The notes: generated by a model from the letters alone, not told the origin. A stretch of DNA of 5,832 bases from Phycisphaerae bacterium (GCA_026984555.1 JALSRY010000011.1:1-5832), one strand, 5' to 3'; positions 1 through 5,458 are shown, counted from the stretch's first letter. Program-made: numbers and translations.

Positions 1-56
1 CCTTTCCCCGCGCCCGCGGTCACGCCGCCCTGATGCTCCCTCGCGGGGGTTGGGAA

Positions 57-77
57 GGCCCGGCCGTTTGCCGGGCC
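57..77. terminator. Perfect 8-bp GC stem-loop upstream of moxR, possible terminator of a gene to the left
   Basis: The arms GGCCCGGC (57-64) and GCCGGGCC (70-77) pair perfectly around a 5-base loop (65-69). It is one of the strongest short hairpins in the window. No T-run follows on the plus strand, so it is not a classical intrinsic terminator. One reading frame entering from the left edge ends with TGA at 31-33, and the hairpin would sit 23 bases after that stop, as expected if a plus-strand gene ends here. It could equally be a structured part of the moxR leader. Confidence 0.35.
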
Positions 78-119
78 GGGGCACCGCGGGGGGCGGTGCG
101 CGGCAGGGGCCGCGGGGAT

Positions 120-148
120 TTGAAATCCGCCGGCAAAAGCGTTCCAAT
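120..148 (+). promoter_or_regulatory. Weak sigma70-like promoter candidate for moxR
   Basis: TTGAAA at 120-125 matches five of six bases of the TTGACA -35 consensus. It is followed, after exactly 17 bases, by TCCAAT at 143-148, which matches four of six bases of TATAAT. The site lies in the least GC-rich stretch of the moxR leader, about 90 bases before the proposed start codon. The -10 match is poor and promoter preferences in this lineage are uncertain, so this is only a candidate. Confidence 0.22.
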
Positions 149-239
149 TCACGCCGATTCGGGGCAGGCGTCTCCCCGGACGGGTGGCCGACGGAAAGCG
201 CGGCCATCGAAGCCGGCGCCTGGGTCAGGACACGCAGCC

Positions 240-1241
240 ATGACGACCACACACGCAGATGTACAAAAAGTCGGGGAGCTGGTTCGCCAACACGCGGAGC
301 ACTTCGATCGGCTGTTGACGGAGATTCGACGGGTCATCGTCGGGCAGGACGACCTGCTCAAGAAGATGCTGGTGGGGCTGCTCGCGGGGGGGCACATCCT
401 GCTGGAAGGCGTGCCCGGTCTCGCCAAGACGCTGGCGGTATCGAGCCTGGCGACGGCGATCCGGACGAGGTTCCAGCGTATCCAGTTCACGCCGGACCTG
501 CTACCGGCCGACATCCTCGGCACGCTGGTATTCCAGCCGTCGGATGGGTCGTTCGTGGTCAAGAAAGGGCCGATCTTCGCGAACCTGATCCTCGCCGACG
601 AGGTCAACCGCGCGCCCGCGAAGGTTCAGAGCGCGCTGCTCGAGGCCATGCAGGAGCACCAGGTGACCATCGGCGACGAGAGCTACCGCCTGGACGATCC
701 GTTCCTCGTGCTGGCGACGCAAAACCCGATCGAGCAAGAGGGCACCTACCCGCTTCCCGAAGCCCAGGTTGATCGATTCATGCTCAAGATTCTCGTGGAC
801 TACCCCACGCGAGACGAAGAGCGGCTCATCCTCGACCGGATGGCGACGCACCGCTCGATTCCCCGCGTCGAGCCGATCATCGAGCCGCAGCGTGTGCTCG
901 AGGCCCGAACCGTGCTCGACGAGATCTACGTAGACGACAAGGTCCGCGACTATATCGTCGCGCTCGTCCACGCCACGCGCCGGCCCACCGAGTTCGGCCT
1001 CACCGAGATCGCCGACTGGACCGAGTACGGCGCTTCGCCGCGCGCGACCATCTATCTCGCCACCGGCGCCCGGGCGATGGCGTTCCTCGCCGGGCGAGGT
1101 TACGTCACGCCCCAGGACGTCAAGGACATCGCCCCGGACGTGTTGCGGCACCGGGTCATCATCAGCTACGAGGCCGAGGCGGAGGAGAAAACGAGCGACG
1201 ACGTGGTGCGGTACGTACTGGACCACGTGGAAGTACCCTGA
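240..1241 (+). CDS. moxR: MoxR-family AAA+ ATPase
   Basis: Predicted 333-residue cytoplasmic ATPase of the MoxR group, AAA+ proteins thought to act as chaperone-like remodelling factors, often with VWA-domain partners. The AAA_3-type core is complete: Walker A GVPGLAKT (57-64), Walker B LILADE (116-121), sensor 1 asparagine in QNP (161-163), an arginine-finger-like EAQVDRF (174-180) and sensor 2 GASPRA (264-269). The C-terminal helical lid runs to about residue 330. The frame is open far upstream, but the ATG at 240 gives the normal family length and N-terminus, while the upstream stretch is a low-complexity Arg/Gly/Pro reading that resembles no domain. A modest AGGA (227-230) lies nine bases before this ATG. 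The usual DUF58 and VWA partner genes are not downstream; they could lie left of the window. The symbol is a family label. The family call is secure; the cellular target is unknown. Confidence 0.95.
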   Translation: MTTTHADVQKVGELVRQHAEHFDRLLTEIRRVIVGQDDLLKKMLVGLLAGGHILLEGVPGLAKTLAVSSLATAIRTRFQRIQFTPDLLPADILGTLVFQPSDGSFVVKKGPIFANLILADEVNRAPAKVQSALLEAMQEHQVTIGDESYRLDDPFLVLATQNPIEQEGTYPLPEAQVDRFMLKILVDYPTRDEERLILDRMATHRSIPRVEPIIEPQRVLEARTVLDEIYVDDKVRDYIVALVHATRRPTEFGLTEIADWTEYGASPRATIYLATGARAMAFLAGRGYVTPQDVKDIAPDVLRHRVIISYEAEAEEKTSDDVVRYVLDHVEVP

Positions 1242-1243
1242 TC

Positions 1244-1263
1244 CGCCCGTCGTCTCGCGGGCG
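1244..1263 (+). terminator. Stem-loop just after moxR stop, candidate terminator
   Basis: CGCCCG (1244-1249) pairs perfectly with CGGGCG (1258-1263) around an 8-base loop, starting two bases after the moxR TGA. There is no T-run, so it would be a U-less terminator, or merely a stem-loop protecting the 3' end. The position directly behind the stop is the main support; six GC pairs can arise by chance here. Confidence 0.3.
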
Positions 1264-1506
1264 TCGGCGGCTCGTGCGTCCACCGGGCGAACCCGTCGGC
1301 GTGACACCGCACCGGCGCGAGGCCCATCCACCAGCGAGCGGATCCCCCCGCAGGCCGACGGTTGCGTGCCGGGCCGGATTGGGGGTATTTACCCGAATGC
1401 CGAAGACCGAAAGAACAGCGAGAATGAGCGGTCCCCATCGGCGGGGAGCCGTGGCGCGGGTCGGCTCGCATCGTTTCGGGGCCCGTGTTCGTTCGGCTCA
1501 TGGTCG

Positions 1507-1524
1507 CGACGCGCTCGCGCGTCG
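1507..1524 (+). promoter_or_regulatory. Stem-loop directly upstream of the small ORF's ribosome binding site
   Basis: CGACGCG (1507-1513) and CGCGTCG (1518-1524) form a perfect 7-bp stem with a 4-base CTCG loop. The stem ends four bases before GGAGG at 1529-1533. In an mRNA it would sit immediately 5' of the ribosome binding site and leave it exposed, so it could stabilise the 5' end or modulate initiation. This role is inferred from position alone. Confidence 0.35.
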
Positions 1525-1528
1525 GTCT

Positions 1529-1533
1529 GGAGG
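1529..1533 (+). promoter_or_regulatory. Shine-Dalgarno GGAGG that fixes the start of the small ORF
   Basis: GGAGG lies seven bases before the ATG at 1541. It is the best ribosome binding site on the plus strand of the window, and it selects this ATG over the much earlier in-frame ATG at 1274, which has no comparable motif. Confidence 0.65.
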
Positions 1534-1540
1534 TGGCACC

Positions 1541-1798
1541 ATGCGCTGTGCGGATACTCGAACACGCGAACTCGTCGCGGAGCTGGTTCGCAGCCAGGCC
1601 CGCCTGCTGGACGCCCTGCCGCGCGAGAGCGACGAGGTCGAGATCGAAACGTGCGTGGACGGACGCCCGGCGACGGTCCGCGTGTTCTGGGGTCGCTGCG
1701 TGCTGGTGGCGCAGCGAGGCCGTCCGGGCGAACCCGCCCGACACGAAGACGAGGCCATCATCCGCCTGCCCGCCGCTCGCAGCGCCGACGCGGGCTGA
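1541..1798 (+). CDS. Small hypothetical protein, 85 residues
   Basis: I do not recognise this protein. It is 85 residues, without signal peptide or membrane segment, so probably cytoplasmic. Residues 4-27 look like one amphipathic helix rich in Arg, Glu and Leu (RELVAELVRSQARLLDAL). Residues 31-59 read as two or three beta strands (VEIETCVDG, ATVRVFWG, CVLVAQR), followed by a charged, probably flexible stretch and a short hydrophobic segment AIIRLP. Cysteines are at 3, 38 and 53, with no paired metal-binding motif. Support for a real gene is the GGAGG at ideal spacing and strongly GC-biased third codon positions matching the neighbours. It follows moxR on the same strand but 299 bases away, so co-transcription is uncertain. 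It faces the nuclease-like gene convergently. A lineage-restricted small protein is the likeliest reading; a chance ORF is not excluded. Confidence 0.6.
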   Translation: MRCADTRTRELVAELVRSQARLLDALPRESDEVEIETCVDGRPATVRVFWGRCVLVAQRGRPGEPARHEDEAIIRLPAARSADAG

Positions 1799-1914
1799 TC
1801 CCCGCTGCGTGGCCCCCCTGCTCTTGCCCAGATGGCGGCGTGAGGCGTCGAGACACGCGCCCCGGCCGAACGACGGTGCGCGGGATGGGCAGCGGCTGTC
1901 AACCCGAGCAACCA

Positions 1915-1935
1915 GGCCGCACCGGGGAGGCGGCC
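1915..1935. terminator. Candidate bidirectional terminator between convergent genes
   Basis: GGCCGC (1915-1920) pairs with GCGGCC (1930-1935) around a 9-base loop, inside the 172-base gap between the small plus-strand ORF and the minus-strand nuclease-like gene. A shared terminator is expected between convergent genes. There is no T-run on the plus side and only a mildly T-containing stretch on the minus side. Near it, CTGCGCAG is an 8-base palindrome. Support is positional only. Confidence 0.28.
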
Positions 1936-1970
1936 ACCGCGTGCCCTGCGCAGCGGGCGGCTGGTGCCCG

Positions 1971-3149
1971 TCAGTTCCTCGTCGCGTGATGGGCGGCTCC
2001 CGGCAGCTTGATCTCCACCCAGACCAGCCGGTGGTCGCTGGCGGAGTCCGGTTTGCTGACCAGCCGGGCCAGGGGATCGTCGGGCGCGGGCCAGAAGACC
2101 CCGGCATCGCCAACCATGAGCCGACGGCATGGCAGAACATAATCGAGGCGACCGAAGTGACTCGTGCGGGCGGCCCGGTCGCCGGGGTATTTTTCCGGGA
2201 AGGCGGCGGCGCCGGGGGCGTGGGGATGTGGATCCTGCACGCGGGGATTCTTGAGCAACAGGTCGATCGCCGGCCGGCCGTAGGGCGCATCGGCCTTGAC
2301 CGGATCGGCGTTGAGGTCGCCCATGATGACGAACAATGCCCCGGCGGCCAGGCCACCGGTCCGGCCGCGGTCGTCGCGGATGTACGCGGCCCGCGCACCG
2401 CCGGCGAGATAGTCCGCCCAGAAGCGAATCTCATCGTAGTTGCGCCGACCGTTGCGATCCTCGGGGCCGTCGAACACCGGGGGCGTGGGGTGTGAGGCGA
2501 GTACATGCACGACCACGCCGCCGATGTTCACGGGCACGTCCCAATGGCTTTTGCTCGAAAGCCGCAGCAGCGCGGCCACGTTGCGGGAATACCAGGCGGG
2601 TTTGCCGCCGGTGCCGTCCGGCATCAGGTTGCCGGGCATGTCTTTCCAGGGGAGCTTCTGGAACGTGCGGGCGGCGGTTTTGTCGAGCGGGAAGCGGCTC
2701 AACAGGGCCATGCCGTACTGGCCCGGGTAGCGGCCGTAGCCGTAGGCGTCCGCCGGCCCGTCGATGCGTCCGTCGTGGTCGAGGTCTTTTCCGGTCGGCA
2801 CGCCGGTGTTGACGGGCGCGAAGAAGAGGTAGGGATAATCGATCGGTCGCTGGCCGTGTTGGGGCACCTTCAAGTAGCGTTCGAGAAAACGGCCGGCATT
2901 GGCGTGGGATTCGACGTCGTAATCGATCTCGTTGATCAGCAGGATATCGGGCCGCACGCGTTGGATGATCTCGGCCGCCTTGCGGAGCTGGGGGTTCGTA
3001 CCCCGTCCGCGCTCGTCCACCTGGTCGAGTTTTTTCGTGCTCAGCCGCTGGATGTTGAAGGTCGCCAGCCGCACGACCGCCGGCCGGCTGGCTGGTGGAG
3101 ACTGCGCCGCAAGCACGGCCATCACCATCAGCAGAACGTGTGCGAACAT
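1971..3149 (-). CDS. Secreted endonuclease/exonuclease/phosphatase-fold protein
   Basis: 392 residues, predicted exported. Residues 1-16 form a short hydrophobic signal-like stretch without a basic N-region, with a plausible cleavage near residues 14-16. The rest is an endonuclease/exonuclease/phosphatase (EEP, DNase I-like) fold with its metal and catalytic motifs intact: TFNIQ (30-34), NE (73-74), YGMALLSR (145-152), ASH (218-220), MGDLNADP (276-283), RLDYVLP (334-340) and the C-terminal SDH (371-373). Such proteins cleave phosphodiester or phosphomonoester bonds; the substrate (extracellular nucleic acid, nucleotide or phosphoester) cannot be told from sequence. A D-x-D-x-D-G-x-I-D stretch (122-130) resembles a calcium loop and lies in an insert before the YGM strand. 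The start is set by AGGAGA (3156-3161), six bases before the ATG. It follows pgi on the same strand across a 251-base leader with several stem-loops, which suggests its own transcription. Confidence 0.92.
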   Translation of the reverse strand: MFAHVLLMVMAVLAAQSPPASRPAVVRLATFNIQRLSTKKLDQVDERGRGTNPQLRKAAEIIQRVRPDILLINEIDYDVESHANAGRFLERYLKVPQHGQRPIDYPYLFFAPVNTGVPTGKDLDHDGRIDGPADAYGYGRYPGQYGMALLSRFPLDKTAARTFQKLPWKDMPGNLMPDGTGGKPAWYSRNVAALLRLSSKSHWDVPVNIGGVVVHVLASHPTPPVFDGPEDRNGRRNYDEIRFWADYLAGGARAAYIRDDRGRTGGLAAGALFVIMGDLNADPVKADAPYGRPAIDLLLKNPRVQDPHPHAPGAAAFPEKYPGDRAARTSHFGRLDYVLPCRRLMVGDAGVFWPAPDDPLARLVSKPDSASDHRLVWVEIKLPGAAHHATRN

Positions 3150-3155
3150 GATTCT

Positions 3156-3161
3156 TCTCCT
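3156..3161 (-). promoter_or_regulatory. Shine-Dalgarno AGGAGA of the EEP-family gene
   Basis: Read on the minus strand, AGGAGA lies six bases before the ATG at 3149. It supports that start and the signal-peptide-like N-terminus. Confidence 0.7.
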
Positions 3162-3221
3162 GGGTGCGTCCCGCGCGGCGGGGCCAAGTCGTGCGGTGCG
3201 CCTGTTGCGGGGACCGCATCG

Positions 3222-3241
3222 CCCGGCAGCGCCGGGGTTTT
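3222..3241 (+). terminator. Terminator-like hairpin plus TTTT, facing the plus strand
   Basis: CCCGGC (3222-3227) pairs with GCCGGG (3231-3236) around a 3-base loop, and the plus strand continues G then TTTT (3238-3241). A second 5-bp hairpin (3206-3218) lies just before it. This is the only stem-loop in the window followed by a T-run. The annotated genes here run the other way, so it would act only on an antisense transcript, or be incidental. Confidence 0.25.
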
Positions 3242-3355
3242 GCCGGTTTCGTTCGGTCGCGTCTTCGTGCTCGCCCGCCTGCGTTCGGGCGGGACATCCC
3301 GATTGTTTCGCAGATCAACACGGTGGCACGGTTGTCTCGCACGCGAGGCCGCCAC

Positions 3356-3381
3356 TCCCGCCGCAAGACGCGACGGCGGGA
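3356..3381 (-). terminator. Stem-loop downstream of pgi, candidate terminator
   Basis: TCCCGCCG and CGGCGGGA form a perfect 8-bp stem around a 10-base loop, beginning 19 bases beyond the pgi stop codon on the minus strand. No T-run follows, so this would be a U-less terminator or a 3'-end stabilising structure. Its position and stem length make it the most plausible end for the pgi transcript. Confidence 0.38.
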
Positions 3382-3400
3382 TCGAACTTCGGACGCGCGG

Positions 3401-4810
3401 CTACACGAGGTAGCGGCTGGGTTTGCAGCGTCGCCGCAATGCGCGGGCTTGTTTTTCGTAGCCGGGCTTGCCCATCAGGGCATAGGTGTAGTCCTTGCCG
3501 AGCTGCACCGCGGGCTGGTCGTAGGGGTTGATGTCGAGCAGGTGCCCCATGAGCGTGGTGGTGGCTTCCCAAAGCATGATGAACTGGCCGACGGTGTGGG
3601 GGGTGATGCGCGGGAAGCGCAAGTGCAGGCAGGGTCGCCGGCTCGCGACGAGGGCGAGCTCGGTCGCCCGGCGTTCGGCCGCCATCAGTTTGCCGAGCGA
3701 TGCACCTTCGAGATAACGCAGCGCCGGCGGCGTGGTTTTGGCGCGGGGGATGCGCACGTCCCGGGCGAACTTCTCCACGCTCACCAGGATGAAGACCTTG
3801 TCGTTGGGGCCCTCGCGGTAGAGCTGGACCTGCGAATGCTGATCGGTCGTGCCGAGGGCCTTGATCGGCGTGGGGCCGACGACCACCGGCTGGCCCCGGC
3901 GATCCACGCGTTTGCCCAGGCTCTCGGCCCACAGTTGACGATACCAGTCGGCCAGGTCCTTGAGCTGGTAGCCGTAGGGGAACAGCACGTGCATGCGCTT
4001 GCCACGGGTGTAGAAGGCGTGCAGCAACAGCGCGAGCATGGCGGCGGGGTTGTTCCGTACGCTGCGCGACGCGACGCGCCGGCTCATTTCACCCGCTCCG
4101 GCCATCAGCCGGTCGATATTGATGCCGCACACCGCGGCGGGGAACAACCCGACCGCCGAGAGCACCGAAAACCGCCCGCCCACGCCGGGGGGCACGGGCA
4201 GCGTAAACCAGCCCTCGGCGTCGGCGAGGTCGCGCAGGGTGCCGGATTCGGGATCGGTCGTGACGACGAGGTTGCGCGCGAGTCCTTTTTTTCCCAACCG
4301 GCGGGCGAGGAGGTCTCGCACGATGAGAAACTGGGCCGCGGTTTCGGCGGTTTCGCCGGACTTGCTGATGACGTTGAACAGCGTCTTGGGCAACGCCGGG
4401 CCGAGCACATCGAGCAGGTCAGCGAACTGGACGGGATCGACGTTATCCATCACGAACAGGCGGGGGCCGCGCCGCCGGCCGGCCGGCAGCAGGTTGTGCA
4501 GCGGCGGGTTGAGCGCCGTCTGGAGGGCGATCATGCCGAGCGCGGACCCGCCGATGCCCAGCACGACCAGGTTGTTCATCCGCGGGCCGAAGCGCCGGGC
4601 GGCCGCCTTGACCGTGCGCAGCAATTCCCGGTCGGCGGGCAGGTCGCGGTAGCGATGTTCGCCCTGTCGGCGTTGCTTCTCGATCTGGACGATCGCCGCC
4701 TTGACCGCCGGCTGAGCGCGGCGGATTTCCGCGGGTGACACACCGTGAGCCTGGCCGACCGCGGCCGCAAGTGCGTTGGCATAATCGAGCTCGAGCGTGG
4801 CGCTGGGCAT
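3401..4810 (-). CDS. pgi: Glucose-6-phosphate isomerase
   Basis: Phosphoglucose isomerase (EC 5.3.1.9), a cytoplasmic enzyme interconverting glucose 6-phosphate and fructose 6-phosphate in glycolysis and gluconeogenesis. The 469 residues fit the shorter bacterial form of about 450. Two SIS (sugar isomerase) domains are visible. The first carries VLGIGGSALG (83-92) and the phosphate-binding SKSGETAET (149-157), followed by GGRFSVLSAVG (211-221) with the conserved Arg213. The expected catalytic residues are present by family comparison: Glu296 in WAESLGK, His325 in TDQHSQ and Lys439 in DQPAVQLGK. The second signature reads AVQ where GVE is usual, and the residue two before VGGR is Pro rather than the common Asp; neither is catalytic. 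The ATG at 4810 is chosen because GGAGA sits seven bases upstream; the in-frame extension to a GTG at 4924 lacks such a site and does not look like family sequence. Its 150-base leader carries an inverted repeat. Confidence 0.97.
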   Translation of the reverse strand: MPSATLELDYANALAAAVGQAHGVSPAEIRRAQPAVKAAIVQIEKQRRQGEHRYRDLPADRELLRTVKAAARRFGPRMNNLVVLGIGGSALGMIALQTALNPPLHNLLPAGRRRGPRLFVMDNVDPVQFADLLDVLGPALPKTLFNVISKSGETAETAAQFLIVRDLLARRLGKKGLARNLVVTTDPESGTLRDLADAEGWFTLPVPPGVGGRFSVLSAVGLFPAAVCGINIDRLMAGAGEMSRRVASRSVRNNPAAMLALLLHAFYTRGKRMHVLFPYGYQLKDLADWYRQLWAESLGKRVDRRGQPVVVGPTPIKALGTTDQHSQVQLYREGPNDKVFILVSVEKFARDVRIPRAKTTPPALRYLEGASLGKLMAAERRATELALVASRRPCLHLRFPRITPHTVGQFIMLWEATTTLMGHLLDINPYDQPAVQLGKDYTYALMGKPGYEKQARALRRRCKPSRYLV

Positions 4811-4817
4811 GGTACTT

Positions 4818-4822
4818 TCTCC
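4818..4822 (-). promoter_or_regulatory. Shine-Dalgarno GGAGA that fixes the pgi start
   Basis: On the minus strand GGAGA, followed by AAG, lies seven bases before the ATG at 4810. It decides for this start against a 38-residue N-terminal extension beginning at a GTG at 4924. Confidence 0.7.
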
Positions 4823-4835
4823 AAACAAGAACGCT

Positions 4836-4860
4836 GGTATCCGGCGTGCATGAGGATACC
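4836..4860 (-). promoter_or_regulatory. Perfect 7-bp inverted repeat in the pgi leader
   Basis: GGTATCC and GGATACC form a perfect inverted repeat with an 11-base spacer, ending 25 bases before the pgi ATG. Unlike most hairpins in the window, its arms are not pure G+C, so chance is less likely. On the minus strand it is followed by AGCGTTCTTGTTT, mildly T-rich. It could be an operator (half-site centres 18 bp apart, under two helical turns), an attenuator-like hairpin or a 5' stabilising stem. No regulator gene is in view. Confidence 0.4.
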
Positions 4861-4864
4861 GCAA

Positions 4865-4894
4865 CGCGCCGGCGCGGGCCAAGACCGCCGGCGG
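4865..4894. repeat. Two palindromes sharing a GCCGGC core upstream of pgi
   Basis: CGCGCCGGCGCG (4865-4876) and CCGCCGGCGG (4885-4894) are both perfect palindromes built on GCCGGC, with centres 19 bp apart. They lie just upstream of the pgi inverted repeat, between pgi and the pseudopilin gene. Paired sites on one face of the helix could be operators, but such all-GC palindromes are common in DNA of this composition. Confidence 0.22.
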
Positions 4895-4960
4895 AGCGAA
4901 AACGCACGGCGTGTCCGCAAGCACGTGCGGTGCGGCGTGTACCCCGTCGCGAGTCCGCGG

Positions 4961-5449
4961 CTACAGCGCGGCGCGTTTCCAGGTGCCGGGGGAAACGATC
5001 AGCCCGCCATCGTCCGAGAGGGGTTCGAGCCGGACCGTCATCTTGTGGGTCGCGTTTCCCTGGTTTCCGATGCCGGTCAGCACCACCGGATCGTTGTTCG
5101 CGTTGCCGTCCACGTCGGAGTCGATGGTGACCTGGAGCGTCATGCGGCCGACGCCGTTGCTCTTGTTGTTGATCCAGGTACCGCTGCCGAGGTTGGTGCG
5201 CCAGTCCGGGTCGTCGCGAATCTTGAGCAGTCCCAGCTCGATCGCCGAGCGGGCACAGAAACGGGCGCCGACGGCGTCGGCGTTGTCGTCGGCGCCGCGC
5301 GACTCGATCCGCATGACGGTCATGGCCGACAGGGCGATGACCATCACCAGCGTGGTGGTGCCGAGGAAAAAGACATACGCCGCGCCACGGCGCGGGCGGC
5401 GAGCGGATTCGTCCCGATCGGCGGGGACCGTTGGCCACAAAGCACGCAC
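4961..5449 (-). CDS. PilX/GspK-like minor pseudopilin
   Basis: 162-residue predicted membrane-anchored protein. A positively charged leader (1-21, containing RRPRR) is followed by Gly22 and a single hydrophobic helix (about 23-46, AAYVFFLG then LVMVIALSAMTV), then an Arg/Glu/Asp-containing continuation (RIESRGADD) and ARFCARSAIELGLLKI. This matches the N-terminus of PilX- and GspK-type minor pilins, which sit at the tip of type IV pili or type II secretion pseudopili and may lack the Glu5 of major pilins; no Glu5 is seen here. The C-terminal part is beta-rich, with an Asp/Asn loop DSDVDGNANND (110-120) and no recognised domain. The GTG at 5449 is supported by GAGGAG nine bases upstream. It starts 24 bases after the LamG-like gene, so the two probably share an operon, and no further pilin-like gene follows. 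The assignment rests on N-terminal architecture, so the exact subfamily is uncertain. Confidence 0.7.
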   Translation of the reverse strand: MRALWPTVPADRDESARRPRRGAAYVFFLGTTTLVMVIALSAMTVMRIESRGADDNADAVGARFCARSAIELGLLKIRDDPDWRTNLGSGTWINNKSNGVGRMTLQVTIDSDVDGNANNDPVVLTGIGNQGNATHKMTVRLEPLSDDGGLIVSPGTWKRAAL

Positions 5450-5458
5450 AGGCAGGAT

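Larger units (their letters stand above)
1242..1540. other. 299-base gap between moxR and the small downstream ORF
   Basis: No credible gene was found on either strand; long frames crossing it look like shadows with Arg/Pro/Ala-rich translations. The gap holds the stem-loop behind moxR (1244-1263), a near-palindrome GGGTATTTACCC (1383-1394) at the start of a locally AT-richer patch running to about 1425, a 5-bp stem-loop TCCCC/GGGGA (1432-1447), and a 7-bp stem-loop (1507-1524) just before the ribosome binding site of the next gene. A promoter for the small ORF is expected here, but no convincing -35/-10 pair was seen. Confidence 0.5.
3150..3400 (-). other. Structured 251-base leader between pgi and the EEP-family gene
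   Basis: No gene is supported here on either strand. From the pgi side the region holds an 8-bp stem-loop (3356-3381), a near-palindrome CTCGCACGCGAG (3336-3347), a 6-bp stem-loop (3274-3293: CCCGCC with GGCGGG), and two adjacent small hairpins (3222-3236 with arms CCCGGC and GCCGGG, and 3206-3218 with arms TGCGG and CCGCA), then the ribosome binding site. No known riboswitch class was recognised. It probably contains the pgi terminator and the promoter and 5' leader of the EEP gene. Confidence 0.4.

Noticed and set aside
1..33. Tail of an upstream plus-strand gene ending in TGA at 31-33
   Set aside because: Only ten codons (Pro/Ala-rich) are visible, far too little to call a gene. It is kept only as context for the stem-loop at 57-77.
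33..239. N-terminal extension of MoxR from the ATG at 33 (frame open to the left edge)
   Set aside because: The 69 extra residues are low-complexity Arg/Gly/Pro/Ala sequence typical of a GC-rich non-coding frame, and the ATG at 240 gives the normal family length and N-terminus.
1485..2495. 336-codon plus-strand frame overlapping the small ORF and the EEP gene
   Set aside because: It runs antisense to a gene with all catalytic motifs of the EEP fold, and its own translation shows no recognisable domain or ribosome binding site.
1166..2506. Long minus-strand frame across the moxR end, small ORF and EEP gene
   Set aside because: Its translation is Arg/Pro/Ser-rich without domains and it overlaps better-supported genes; long spurious frames are expected at this GC content.
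3164..4738. 524-codon plus-strand frame opposite pgi
   Set aside because: It is the complement of pgi, which has clear catalytic and signature motifs. The His/Gly/Val-rich antisense product is typical of a shadow frame.
4811..4924. Upstream GTG start for pgi at 4924
   Set aside because: The 38-residue extension has no family resemblance, and GGAGA seven bases before the ATG at 4810 is a clear ribosome binding site.
5110..5145. Canonical EF-hand in the pseudopilin (DSDVDGNANND, residues 110-120)
   Set aside because: The first Asp spacing fits, but the later loop positions lack the hydrophobic residue and the final Glu/Asp at position 12, so it is described only as an Asp/Asn loop.
4443..5438. 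331-codon minus-strand frame overlapping pgi and the pseudopilin gene
   Set aside because: It is out of frame with both supported genes and is extremely Arg-rich without motifs.
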